Below, piece by piece: positions 16,622-25,143 of a stretch of 64,000 nucleotides of DNA; position 1 is the first letter of the stretch, and each line of letters starts with the position of its first letter. The notes beneath the pieces were generated by a model. The model worked only from the letters and a program-made list of their open reading frames with translations, was not told the origin of the DNA and ran no database searches. This DNA is from Methanoculleus formosensis (GTDB lineage: Archaea > Halobacteriota > Methanomicrobia > Methanomicrobiales > Methanoculleaceae). The DNA is taken from the NCBI RefSeq assembly GCF_025384765.1, contig NZ_VHLL01000002.1, forward strand, positions 434,001 through 498,000. The letters run 5' to 3'. The position numbers and the translations under genes were made by a program.

Positions 16622-17269
16622 ATGCAGATCTTCCATGCAGAAACCATGCCGACGGAGAGCAGATCCTCAGATCAGGAGATCGCAACAGGGGACGAAACGG
16701 GTGAAATCGTGCAGATGGCGCGGCGAATGGCGGCCACGACGACGAAGGGCGAGCTCGGGCTGGTCCTCGCCGCTGAGGTCGGCCGCTACACGCTCGGGGA
16801 TCTCCAGGTCCTCGGGGGAAGGTTGTACGCGGAGATGGTGCGGTTGCCCGAGCCTTACCGGAGCCGGGTCCGCCCCTACATCACCGAGCAGTTATTCGGC
16901 GCTCACCACCAGCTTCTTGCCATGCACCGATCGGGCGGGTTCCTCTCCATGACCAAGCCGATCACCGATCGTGAGACGTTCCTCAGGTTCTGCGATATGA
17001 TCCCCGACGGCTGCTTCCGGTATGATGAGACCCTAGAGCGGATCCCGTTCCATTTCACGCCCCGGCACCGGGCCTTCTACTACCTGATCTCGGCCTTTAC
17101 GATGTTTGTACTCGACCAGCCGGGTCATCCGGTGGGGATGCCGTTTCCGGGAGGGTTCCGGGTCGAAGAGCGCAACGGTTCGTTCTACTGCCTCATCCGC
17201 GACCGCGAGAAGGAGGTCCCGTTCTCGATCTGCAACTTCTGCCCCGCCCTGCAGACCGAAGACGGGTGA
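16622..17269 (+). CDS. DUF2115 (UPF0305) protein
   Basis: A 215-residue cytoplasmic protein of the methanogen-typical DUF2115 family. Features include the helical N-terminal half (RRMAATTTKGELGLVLAAEV) and the conserved C-terminal cysteine cluster ICNFCPALQT, preceded by YCLIRDREKEVPF and GMPFPGGFRVEE. The function of the family is unknown; the Cys pair and conserved Cys residues suggest metal binding. Met9 (16646) is an alternative start. The upstream 240 nt have no gene, only GC-rich sequence with short inverted repeats such as GGAGTCTTGAGACTCC near 16467. Confidence 0.85.
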   Translation: MQIFHAETMPTESRSSDQEIATGDETGEIVQMARRMAATTTKGELGLVLAAEVGRYTLGDLQVLGGRLYAEMVRLPEPYRSRVRPYITEQLFGAHHQLLAMHRSGGFLSMTKPITDRETFLRFCDMIPDGCFRYDETLERIPFHFTPRHRAFYYLISAFTMFVLDQPGHPVGMPFPGGFRVEERNGSFYCLIRDREKEVPFSICNFCPALQTEDG

Positions 17270-17418
17270 TCACGGCGATGGGGTCCGGCTCATCCCTCTT
17301 CGGGGAATGAAAGGACGGCGAACTTGGCATCCTTTTCTTGATCGGTGCAGCGCTACAGGGATATTTATACGAAAGAAGAAAGATATAGAACCAGCCAGAG
17401 ATGTGGCGAGGTACCTGT

Positions 17419-17556
17419 ATGCCGACGAGCAAGAAACAACTGGAGAAACTGAACAGGGTAAAGAAGGCCAAGGCAGAAGAACTCGCGCAGCAGGCGGCCG
17501 GGGGCAGCGAAGCCGCGAAGAAGAAACTCAAGAAACTCCAGAAGAAGATCAAGTGA
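17419..17556 (+). CDS. Lys/Ala-rich miniprotein
   Basis: A 45-residue, very basic protein beginning MPTSKKQLEKLNRVKKAKAE, continuing with ELAQQAAGGSEAAKKK and ending LKKLQKKIK. It is predicted as one long helix broken at GG, and it is likely a nucleic-acid or ribosome-associated protein. GAGGT ends 6 nt before the ATG, and a TATA-like ATATTTATACG lies about 55 nt upstream. An in-frame ATG at 17401 would add six residues but lacks a ribosome-binding site. The function is not known. Confidence 0.72.
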   Translation: MPTSKKQLEKLNRVKKAKAEELAQQAAGGSEAAKKKLKKLQKKIK

Positions 17557-17574
17557 TCTTCAGGGAATAGCCAC

Positions 17575-17580
17575 TTTTTT
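17575..17580 (+). terminator. T-tract after the Lys-rich miniprotein
   Basis: A run of six T residues begins 18 nt after the stop codon and is a likely transcription end for the short gene. Confidence 0.4.
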
Positions 17581-17794
17581 ATCGCTTCATATGGGTTAGT
17601 TGAGAGAATAGATTCCTCTCAGCCGCAGAACGCCCGGTCGAGACCGCCATCGCTCTCGAAGGGGGCCGAGGGAGTACTGCAGGAGACGGCCGGGAAGAAG
17701 CGCGGCGGGGCTGTGGCTTGATTGCCTGGAGTCCTGAACGACAGCCGTTGCGGCGGATCACAACCCTTATTCCCGCAAAAAGAACACCCTCCAT

Positions 17795-18680
17795 GTGAAA
17801 AACGCCCTTCTGACTGTTCTCCTGATCGCCGTTCTCGCAGTCACCCGAGAGCGAGTTCGCCCTCAATGAATCCGTCCATCCGGGCGACGACTTCTATGCA
17901 TACGTGAACGATGCATGGATGGCGGAGCATCCTATCCCGGCCGATAAGCAGTATTACGCGACGTTCACCGAGATGCAGGACCGGGTGGATAATGACCTCC
18001 ATGCCCTCTTCCTGAACGCTTCGGCCGTCCCGGCCGGGGATGCGGACCGGAACATCACCCTCATCGGTCGGTTCTACCTGTCGGGAATGGATAACGGGAC
18101 GATCGATCGGGAAGGGCTCGCCGGGATCTCCGATCTCCTTCTAGCGATCGATGGGATCGATTCCCGTGACGATCTGACCGGGACCACGATCGTTCTTCTG
18201 GAGCAGGGCTTTTCCCCGGCGTACTACTACTGGGCCGGGGTTAACCCCGAGGACAGCACCGAGGTTGTCCCGGCCCTTTACCAGGGCGGGCTCGGGCTGC
18301 CGGACCGGGACTACTACCTCCGAAACGACACCGGGAGCGTGGAACTCCAGGATGCCTACCGTGAACACATAGCCCGGGTGCTGATGCTGGCAGGAGAGAC
18401 CGCCGGGCAGGCCGCCACCGACGCGGAGACCGTCTATGCGATGGAAAAGGCCCTTGCGGCGGCCCATCTCGGTGCGGAGGAGAACCGCGACCCGCAGACG
18501 GTGAACGCCTACTACGACCCGACCGGAAACGAGATGGTCTTCCCCGCGGCGATCCTCCAGCCACCGTTCTTCGACCCCGATGCGGATCCCGCCTTCAACT
18601 ACGCGGCGCTCGGCTGGGTGATCGGGCACGAGATGACGCACGCCCAGAAAGCGCAATGGTATGCCCGGCGGCCGGATTAA
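17795..18680 (+). pseudogene. Decayed M13 (neprilysin-like) metallopeptidase
   Basis: Three defects are visible. First, the signal peptide (GTG at 17795, [16 protein letters not shown]) is in a different frame from the body, so a small indel near 17830-17850 has broken the gene. Second, the body has typical N-terminal M13 sequence ([19 protein letters not shown]), but at about 18490 ENRDPQTV runs straight into [15 protein letters not shown], which in intact M13 enzymes lies roughly 280 residues later. Third, after the zinc motif VIGHEMTHA the sequence diverges and stops at 18680, losing about 180 residues including the third zinc ligand. An internal ATG at 17904 could still make a 258-residue fragment, but not a working peptidase. 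Intact homologues are about 650-680 residues. Confidence 0.85.
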
Positions 18681-18719
18681 TCTTCTGAAACATATCCCGC
18701 GGCAGAACGGGGAGGCGCG

Positions 18720-18737
18720 CCCGGGTTCCGACCCGGG
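18720..18737. other. GC hairpin in an empty intergenic stretch
   Basis: CCCGGGT-TCCG-ACCCGGG forms a perfect 7-bp stem with a 4-nt loop. It lies just after the M13 remnant. It superficially resembles a tRNA T arm, but no acceptor or anticodon arm surrounds it. It may be a transcript-ending structure. Confidence 0.35.
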
Positions 18738-18915
18738 CAAGGTCTCCATCATCATCGCGCCCGACCGAAACGTTTAGGACATATTAAATAGGGTCACGGC
18801 GATGACATGATATTTATCTTTCAGAAATATCCCGGATTCTACCGCACCATGGAATCTGAAGGATACTAATTGGATAATCCCGGAACAGGCGGGTTTCCAG
18901 GAGTGTCGATTAATA

Positions 18916-19923
18916 ATGGCAGACAGTGACAAGGTGAACGATATTTTTGGCAGGGCCGGGGAGATTGCATCCGGCGCTGCCGATAAGGCAACCGTGATGA
19001 TCGACTCTGCAGCGGCCAGGGTCTCAGCGGGTGTCACGGAGATGCGCGAGGAGTCCAGAGCATCTCCCCGTATAGACGACGGCAACTATGCACGGGACGG
19101 CGACGCTCACGCAGCTGCGGAGGCGGGCGAGCACGTCCTCTCCGGTGAACTCTCCGTCTCCGACACGGCAGACGATGCAGCGGCGGAGATTGCGGTCAAC
19201 CATTCTGCAGGCGGGGTCGTGAAAGGATGCGTGCAGAAGAGGATCGACGGCTTCAAGAGCGGTCTAACGAATAAGAAACTCCTGATCACCGCGGGAGTCA
19301 TGGCCCTGGTCTGGTTTGCCCTGACCATCCTCCCGGCCCTGGGATTCAACCCGGCGGCGGTCCAGTCCCTCTCCTTCCTGACCTTCGCGCGGGGCGGGCT
19401 CTCCGGCGGGGTGCCCGGGTTCATCGGCGGCCTCATCGGGAAGGGCCTGATCGCCTACTTCGCGACGCTGCTCATCGTCGGCGGGATCTCCGGCGAGAGC
19501 ATCGTCGCAAGCATCCGGTCTTTTGCCGCACAGTTCTCCGGGAAACGATGGGATATCACATCGATCGCCCCTCTTCTCATCGGCGGCGGCGCGGCCCTCT
19601 TCGTCTACAATTTCCTTGCGGGAACATCGTCGATCATGAACTGCATGGTGGGGATCGTGGCGTTCCTCATCGCGGCCCGTGCTCTGGCGAACCGGGCGGG
19701 CTGCGTGCGGCAGGTCGTTGCCGCAGCCTTTGCAAAAGAGGGCAGGGCCGACTCCGGGCTGGTCACGAAGGTGATGATGGGGTGGGCAGGAGGGTTTGCT
19801 CTCGGCGTCGTCCTCTCCGTCTTTGGAGGGTATATCTGCTACATCGCGGGGTTCATCCTCCTCGTGGCCGGTGCCGTCCTGATGGTCACCGTGCAGAAGC
19901 AGGCAGGAGGTGTCCCGGCATGA
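18916..19923 (+). CDS. Membrane protein partnered with a giant exported protein
   Basis: A 335-residue protein. Residues 1-110 are soluble, Ala/Asp/Ser-rich and helical (GRAGEIASGAADKATVMIDS). From about 120 there are five or six hydrophobic segments with glycine-rich loops (FARGGLSGGVPGFIGGLIGK). The C-terminus is short and polar. The ATG at 18916 follows AATA at a short distance. Its stop overlaps the start of the next gene by 4 nt, so the two are translationally coupled. No family is recognised. It may anchor, export or regulate the large partner. Confidence 0.75.
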   Translation: MADSDKVNDIFGRAGEIASGAADKATVMIDSAAARVSAGVTEMREESRASPRIDDGNYARDGDAHAAAEAGEHVLSGELSVSDTADDAAAEIAVNHSAGGVVKGCVQKRIDGFKSGLTNKKLLITAGVMALVWFALTILPALGFNPAAVQSLSFLTFARGGLSGGVPGFIGGLIGKGLIAYFATLLIVGGISGESIVASIRSFAAQFSGKRWDITSIAPLLIGGGAALFVYNFLAGTSSIMNCMVGIVAFLIAARALANRAGCVRQVVAAAFAKEGRADSGLVTKVMMGWAGGFALGVVLSVFGGYICYIAGFILLVAGAVLMVTVQKQAGGVPA

Positions 19924-22900
19924 GGCCGATGACGAAACTGCTGCTCGTACTCCTTGCAGCCTCGATCCTCTGTGGAACCGCGGCTGCGAGTTATTCGCTC
20001 ACCGATACCAACAGTTACGACTACAAACTGGCGAGCAAGTACATCCACAGCATGGAAGACGAGGGGTTCGTCGTCGATATGCCGATCGGCGTCTACAAGA
20101 AAGGGACGAACGAACTTCTTGCGACCGAGAACACGCTGTTGATCATCGGCAACCTCGGGAAGGTAGACCCCGAGGCGGAACGGCTTGTCCTGACCGAGAT
20201 CCCGACGGATGTCTACAGTTACACCTACCAGGGCGACGCAGGCGGCGGCGAGATCAGGCAGATTACGGGAAAAGTCACTGCCGGCCGCTACATCTTCACC
20301 GAGTTCGGCCTCACCACGAAGTACAGGACGGTGGGCGAGTATGCCAGCTACTTGAAGACCGAACTCGAGAAATCGGTTGAGGGCTCCAGCGCAAAGATCG
20401 AGTACGTGGATACGACCGTAAACGGACACCGCGTCGTCGGCGTGCACGAGTATACGGACGACTCCAACTGGATGGCCGGCGGCGGCTCCATGGACAACCA
20501 CCTGGAGAACACGTTCACCTACTACGTGATCCGTGAGGACTTCTACCCGGCGGGCTCGGGGCTTGCTTACATCAGGATACGGGGCCATGTCGGCCTCGAG
20601 CATGACAATGGCCGGTCATTGACGTATGATCCGTATCCCTCGGAGAGCCAGGTGGCTACGGCACGCTCCGAGATGAGGAAGGCGTACGAGGATGCGAACA
20701 AGGTCGTGGACTCGGTCATCGCCGATGCGGCGAACGCAAAGGGAACGCTCATCGTCGGGAACTATGACGAGGTCTTCGGCGGCTACGGCGGCGGCGCCTT
20801 CTCTATAAACACCCCGGGCGGGGGCGCCGGCGAGAGCGATTACGGCATACCGCTCGCGGTTATAACCGGGATCGGTGCCGCGGGAGCCGCGGTTGCGGGC
20901 GCTGCAGCGGCGGCCGGCGGCGGAAGGGGCGGCAGCGAGACGGAGCGCACCAGCACCTACCGGATGAGGATCCGCAAAGACTTCGAGGATTACATCGTCT
21001 GCGGGAAGAGTCCCGAGACCATCTACGCCCAGATGATCGAGACCACCGCGGAGGGCGAGGAGATCGAGCGCGACGACCTCACCGCGACGCTCTCGATAAC
21101 CTCCGGCGGCGGCCTCCGGGTCGAAGATCCGACGTTCACCGGCGGCTACATGGGAGCGTTTGTCTCAGCGGATGAGCACGAGCAGGCCGAGGAAGGGATC
21201 GTCAGGGTGGCCTACACCGGAAAGGGCGGGTCGTTCACGAACAACATCCACTTCCGGATCATCGGCGAGCCGAGGATCCGGTTCCCCGAGCAGGGGAAGG
21301 CGATGGACCTGCGGCTGAACGTCCTCTACGGCGATGGGATGACCTACGACGTCGAGGTCGAACTCGTCGACTTCATCGAGCCGCCGAAGGAGGTCACGAT
21401 CACCCAACTCGACGAGGCGCCGTTCACGAGCTCCCTCGAGCAGATCGACGAGACGCACTACATTGCAAAGATCGTCAACACGAGCCCGCTGCCCGAGAAG
21501 GGAGCCCAGGTGACGAGATACGGCGCGAGGGTCATCGCCACCACCGAGGATGACGAGGCCGTCGAGGAGGCGTTCACGGTGATCTTCTACCCCGAGGGCA
21601 TCAGCGTCACCGACGTCGTCTACGACGACGAGGGGCACGCCCGGTTTGCGGCCTACGACGATCTCGACACGGAAGAGGACGACGTCCAGCCGACCGGCTT
21701 CATCGTGAACCTCGCCGTGAGGGTGACCGAGGGCGAGAAGGAAGTGGTGAAACTCCTGGACGGGACGGAGTACACGCCCGTGTTCGGCGAACTCAAGGGA
21801 ACCGACCCGAGGACGGAGGTCCTCGCATCGAGGTTCAAGTACACCATCGAGAAGAAGCCGGACAACACCAACAAGGCCTACAAGTTCACCCCCGCGCAGC
21901 AGATCGGTGAGGACGAGCAGAACCCCTACTTCCTGGAACTCCCGATCACCTGCGAGTACGGTGACGAGACCTACGAACTCGATCTCCCCATCCGCCTCAT
22001 CGGCGACAAACTCGGGGTGCGCAAGGACCGCGAGACCGAACTCGCCCTCTTAAAGAAGAGGATCCAGAAGTTCGGCATCAACCCGGACACCGCCCGGTTC
22101 CTGCGGGAGAACGTGCAGAACTTCACTGCCGCCGAGCTCCGCCTGATGAGCAAGAAGATCGTCTACGACTCGATCGTCTACTACACCCAGGAGTCGGCGG
22201 ACTTCATGGAGACCGCCGATACCATGGACGACTGGATAACCTTCCTCTCCGTCGTGAAGTGGTTCGGCGACCAGGCGTTCTCCTACCTCATGACCATTTA
22301 CACGGGGCCTGCGGGAGAGGCGATCCTCACCCCCACAAAGGAGCTTACGGTCGAGTTGATCGGCGAGCTCTCGGCCGACCTCTTCATGGGCAACGGGGTG
22401 AACTGGGACGAGATCAAGGTCGGTGTGCACATCTCCGAGATGATCGAGAACTACACCAAGTCGTGCTTCGAGGATATCGGGAAGGCGAACCCGAAGAAAC
22501 TCGCCCAGGTGATCGCGGGGCTCTGCGTCTTCAACCTGGTGCGCCACTACACCTTCGATCTCGACGAGAACGGGAAACGCAGCCTGTACAACGCGATCAT
22601 CTCGTCGTTCTCCGACATCTCGCTCGAGTTCTTCTCGAACAAGTTCGGCGATTTCCTCAAGGGCAAGGTCAACGACCCGAAGTCGGGCCTCTCCAAGCTC
22701 CTGAACTCGTCGGCGGCCAGGATGCTCGAGGATATGATGCCCGAGGGCAAACTCGCGGTTCCGGGCGTGAACACCCTCACGGAAGACGTAGCGGTAGGCC
22801 CCATCCTCCAGAAGTACGTGGAAGGGCTCTTCGGCTTTGGTGCGTCCTACGTGACGGAGGAGTTAGGAACGGCGGCTGCCGAAACCCTCTATGTGAAGGT

Positions 22901-23102
22901 GACAGTAGACGTGCCCGGCTCGGAGCGGGAGATCGACTGGTATGTCTTCATAGACCCGATCAAAGCGGCCGACAAACTCCTGGAGTACATCTTCACGTCG
23001 CTCTACGAGTCGTTCCCGTTCCCGACCGCGGAACTCGGGGAAGCCGCCGAGCGGCGCGATCCGCTCTACATGGATCCGAAGACCAACCAGCGGATCGGAT
23101 AA
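19920..23102 (+). CDS. Large exported protein of unknown function (1060 residues)
   Basis: The signal peptide is residues about 4-23 (MTKLLLVLLAASILCGTAAA). An N-terminal domain (25-290) contains YTYQGDAGGGEIRQITGKV. Then comes a glycine-rich linker and a Gly/Ala hydrophobic segment at about 308-333 that could span the membrane. The long C-terminal region starts with beta-rich repeats (340-680, Ig-like in character: ATLSITSGGGLRVEDPTF, MDLRLNVLYGDGMTYDVEVE) and ends with an alpha-helical part (710-1060, FGINPDTARFLRENVQNFT). It has no recognisable catalytic motif and ends without a cell-wall anchor. The ATG at 19920 overlaps the preceding stop. The frame is open further upstream, but that part is antisense-like sequence within the previous gene. 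The topology implies that domains lie on both sides of the membrane. Confidence 0.8.
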   Translation: MRPMTKLLLVLLAASILCGTAAASYSLTDTNSYDYKLASKYIHSMEDEGFVVDMPIGVYKKGTNELLATENTLLIIGNLGKVDPEAERLVLTEIPTDVYSYTYQGDAGGGEIRQITGKVTAGRYIFTEFGLTTKYRTVGEYASYLKTELEKSVEGSSAKIEYVDTTVNGHRVVGVHEYTDDSNWMAGGGSMDNHLENTFTYYVIREDFYPAGSGLAYIRIRGHVGLEHDNGRSLTYDPYPSESQVATARSEMRKAYEDANKVVDSVIADAANAKGTLIVGNYDEVFGGYGGGAFSINTPGGGAGESDYGIPLAVITGIGAAGAAVAGAAAAAGGGRGGSETERTSTYRMRIRKDFEDYIVCGKSPETIYAQMIETTAEGEEIERDDLTATLSITSGGGLRVEDPTFTGGYMGAFVSADEHEQAEEGIVRVAYTGKGGSFTNNIHFRIIGEPRIRFPEQGKAMDLRLNVLYGDGMTYDVEVELVDFIEPPKEVTITQLDEAPFTSSLEQIDETHYIAKIVNTSPLPEKGAQVTRYGARVIATTEDDEAVEEAFTVIFYPEGISVTDVVYDDEGHARFAAYDDLDTEEDDVQPTGFIVNLAVRVTEGEKEVVKLLDGTEYTPVFGELKGTDPRTEVLASRFKYTIEKKPDNTNKAYKFTPAQQIGEDEQNPYFLELPITCEYGDETYELDLPIRLIGDKLGVRKDRETELALLKKRIQKFGINPDTARFLRENVQNFTAAELRLMSKKIVYDSIVYYTQESADFMETADTMDDWITFLSVVKWFGDQAFSYLMTIYTGPAGEAILTPTKELTVELIGELSADLFMGNGVNWDEIKVGVHISEMIENYTKSCFEDIGKANPKKLAQVIAGLCVFNLVRHYTFDLDENGKRSLYNAIISSFSDISLEFFSNKFGDFLKGKVNDPKSGLSKLLNSSAARMLEDMMPEGKLAVPGVNTLTEDVAVGPILQKYVEGLFGFGASYVTEELGTAAAETLYVKVTVDVPGSEREIDWYVFIDPIKAADKLLEYIFTSLYESFPFPTAELGEAAERRDPLYMDPKTNQRIG

Positions 23103-23107
23103 TTCTC

Positions 23108-23115
23108 TTTTTTTT
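23108..23115 (+). terminator. T8 tract ending the two-gene unit
   Basis: Eight consecutive T residues start 6 nt after the stop of the 1060-residue protein, a strong archaeal-type termination signal. Confidence 0.6.
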
Positions 23116-23381
23116 GGCCGGGGTTGAACGTCCGGCGAATCGGCCGGGGACGAAGTTACGTATCGCGTTTGCAAGTGACGGACATCGCTGCCGCGAACTA
23201 CTAACTTCTCCCAGAATTGGTATTCTACGGAGCCCCGGAACAGGGTTGCCGTCGACGTGAAGCCCGAAGCGGAGTGAGATATTTTTTGCGGGGTTCTGTA
23301 TTTTCAGGTAGTGCTAAAAGCCGGGTCCGGTTGAGTGAGCGAGTGTTGTTATCACCCTCCGCCGGGAACCTCTCTTTGCGA
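23116..23381. other. Intergenic stretch, no gene seen
   Basis: About 265 nt between the T8 tract and the convergent HEPN gene. It holds no ORF with coding character. ATATTTTTTGCGG near 23279 could terminate transcripts. The base composition is lower in GC than the flanking core genes. Confidence 0.4.
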
Positions 23382-23834
23382 TCACGGGGAGGGAGTCTCA
23401 AACCCCTCTCCTGTAAGGTAACCCGAGACGATATCGAAGATCTGCTCTGCCTCGCGCACGGTTCCGTTGGCGGAGGCTTTACCGTAAGTCAGACCATAGT
23501 CGGCGGCCTCCCGCGCGGTCTTCACTCTGCGGAGGTCGGAGACAATTGCAGGAGGCAGCAAACCTCTGTCGACGAACAACTCTTCGATGGCGGCTATAAG
23601 GCACTCGTGACTCTTCTCGACGTAACCGGCGCTAAAGAGCAGCGATTTGCAGGCGTGGAACATTGAGTAGTATGCCTTGATGATCGTCCACTTGAAGTCC
23701 GAATCACAGAGGGAGTTCTTCGCCGAATCGAGATCTCGTTTCGCTTCGGCTAACTCCTTCTCGACCATCGCCCTGCTTACGGGCCGTTTGACCACACCCC
23801 GACGGCTCACGCAGTCCTGAAACCTGTACGACAT
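23382..23834 (-). CDS. HEPN-domain protein
   Basis: A 150-residue helical HEPN protein of the COG1895-like type, partner of the nucleotidyltransferase gene just upstream. Visible signatures are AKRDLDSAKNSLCDSDFKWT, KAYYSMFHACKSLLFSAGY, VEKSHECLIAAIEELFVDRG and REAADYGLTYG. The Rx4-6H RNase motif found in toxic HEPN proteins is not evident, so it may not be a ribonuclease; the related HepT-type toxins act on RNA or are modified by the MNT partner. It starts 3 nt after the upstream stop, in the same operon. An internal ATG (MVEKELAEAKRD) is a possible alternative start. Confidence 0.88.
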   Translation of the reverse strand: MSYRFQDCVSRRGVVKRPVSRAMVEKELAEAKRDLDSAKNSLCDSDFKWTIIKAYYSMFHACKSLLFSAGYVEKSHECLIAAIEELFVDRGLLPPAIVSDLRRVKTAREAADYGLTYGKASANGTVREAEQIFDIVSGYLTGEGFETPSP

Positions 23835-23837
23835 CCC

Positions 23838-24485
23838 TCACCCGCCTAGAACAATCCCCTGCCAGATGCTATCGAAGAATGGAGCATCTTCGGTCTTTAA
23901 TCGATAGGTTTCGTCCGGAGTATGGACGACCGGGGAGAGTTCCCGCGAGAGGGCGGCCCGGTGCCGTTGCAGCACCTCCCGGACGGCTTCTTTTTCGGCG
24001 GTCTCGATATAGAGGTCGATATCGCTCGCAGACGTGTCTTCCCCTCGTGCACAACTGCCGTAGAGGACGACGCTCGTCGTCACCTTCTGCAGGTCGCGGA
24101 CGAGGGGCTGCAGTTCCAGGAGCGTGAACCAGACCTTCGTCTGCCGGAGGAGGACGCTCTCCATCCTCGCCTGGTAAAAGGCAAGGTTTCCCACATCTTC
24201 GCGGGCGACCAGGCCCATTGCCTCCAGGTCTTTGAGGTTTTTGCTGACGAGCGAGACGTCGCGCCCCACCGTCCGCGAGAGTTCCCGGACGTGGAACTTT
24301 TTCGTGTATTCCCTTCCGAGGACGACGAGGAGGATCAACGACGACTTCCGGAGGAGCGAGCCGTAACCGTCCAGGAAATCCCAGGGGTGGAGGTTCCCGG
24401 CCGGGGTGGGCTCCGGGGTCTCGTCGTGCGGGTGTTGCTGGCCATTATGTTGTTTTACATTCAACATGTGTTGATCTACTCTCAT
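23838..24485 (-). CDS. Nucleotidyltransferase (MNT) with winged-helix domain
   Basis: A 215-residue protein. Residues about 48-110 form a winged helix (KFHVRELSRTVGRDVSLVSK, LKDLEAMGLVAREDVG). Residues about 135-165 hold the minimal nucleotidyltransferase core YGSCARGEDTSASDIDLYIE with GS...DxD metal ligands intact. MNT antitoxins adenylylate their HEPN partner. The HTH suggests it also represses its own operon. Met7 (24467) is an alternative start. The inverted repeat at 24461-24474 overlaps the first codons and is a candidate operator. Confidence 0.88.
   Translation of the reverse strand: MRVDQHMLNVKQHNGQQHPHDETPEPTPAGNLHPWDFLDGYGSLLRKSSLILLVVLGREYTKKFHVRELSRTVGRDVSLVSKNLKDLEAMGLVAREDVGNLAFYQARMESVLLRQTKVWFTLLELQPLVRDLQKVTTSVVLYGSCARGEDTSASDIDLYIETAEKEAVREVLQRHRAALSRELSPVVHTPDETYRLKTEDAPFFDSIWQGIVLGG
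24461..24474. promoter_or_regulatory. Inverted repeat TCAACA-TG-TGTTGA at the MNT/HEPN operon start
   Basis: TCAACA and TGTTGA form an exact inverted repeat with a 2-nt centre. A third copy of the half-site, GTTGAC, lies at about 24491-24496 just upstream of the start codon. Three half-sites across the 5' end of an operon whose first product has a winged helix fit an autoregulatory operator. Confidence 0.45.
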
Positions 24486-24656
24486 CGATTGTTGACTATA
24501 TGTCTAGTGTGCGGATAAAGATATCCAGGTGGGGTTTCTGTTTCAGGAGGGTGTGCCCAGGCAGGATATCTGGACGTCCCTGGCAACGGTGTTCCGGGAC
24601 AACCGTTCTGCCACCTCGTTTACAATATCTATCAGAATGTATCAAATTGATAGATA

Positions 24657-24962
24657 GTGGTAGCAAGGATCGAAGCAATTCTGGAATTCCAGAAATACAT
24701 CGAGAAGAAGCAGAAATAGAGCAAACAGGCGTTAACCATTCTTCAGAAGAACGAGGGGCTGAGCCTTCGCCAGGCAGAGATCATCAAATCCCTTATCAAA
24801 CACCCGGATAAACTGATCACGATCAAGGAGATCGTCGAGACATACCGTGTGGCCTATGGAACGGCGAGAAACGATCTCTTTCGCCTCGAAGAGTTGGGGT
24901 ATCTCGCGAAGCGGAAGTCGGGCAAGGAGTACATCTTCATATTCAGGGGTTGGAAAGAGTGA
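24657..24962 (+). pseudogene. Remnant of a Fic-family protein (C-terminal winged helix)
   Basis: The translation begins VARIEAILEFQKYIEKKQK, hits a TAG at about 24717, then continues in the same frame with SKQALTILQKNEGLSLRQAE and EIVETYRVAYGTARNDLFRL, ending KRKSGKEYIFIFRG. This matches the C-terminal winged helix of Fic/DOC-type AMP transferases (pattern LSxRQ...YxTARxDLxxLexxGLLxKRKxGK). The catalytic HPFxxGNGR domain is absent upstream, where another in-frame stop lies close by. It is therefore a truncated and interrupted relic, typical of an island with toxin genes. Confidence 0.75.
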
Positions 24963-24999
24963 ACTCCTGATGTCGTTCAGATATCTATGGTAATTGGAG

Positions 25000-25143
25000 T
25001 TACTCCTGCTCGGCCAGCCGAACCACTATCCGCATCATCTCACGCCCGCGTTGCGGCAGCTCTTCGTGGCCTTCCATGTACCGGTGAAAACGGAGCGCAT
25101 CTTCTCCGGTCAGTTCCAGCCCGGTTTGCAGCGGCTTCGCCAT
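25000..25143 (-). CDS. Small acidic/helical protein, possible antitoxin-like
   Basis: A 47-residue protein beginning MAKPLQTGLELTGEDALRFH and continuing with RYMEGHEELPQRGREMM. The pattern, a short strand (LELTGEDA) followed by two helices, recurs in small archaeal proteins of unknown role that sit near toxin genes. An upstream in-frame ATG at 25206 would add 21 residues without clear coding character, so 25143 is preferred. It lies between the Fic remnant and the AT-rich segment. Confidence 0.6.
   Translation of the reverse strand: MAKPLQTGLELTGEDALRFHRYMEGHEELPQRGREMMRIVVRLAEQE

Noticed and set aside
18705-18740. Possible tRNA fragment (T-arm-like hairpin)
   Set aside because: The 7-bp stem and loop have no neighbouring acceptor or anticodon arm, and the loop TCCG is not a T loop.
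19548-19919. Upstream extension of the 1060-residue exported protein
   Set aside because: The extension lies inside the preceding gene in another frame. A signal peptide starts at 19920, with a stop/start overlap typical of this genome.
24715-24719. TAG in the Fic remnant as a possible pyrrolysine codon
   Set aside because: The protein is already truncated and has another in-frame stop upstream. Members of this order are not known to use pyrrolysine, so decay is simpler.
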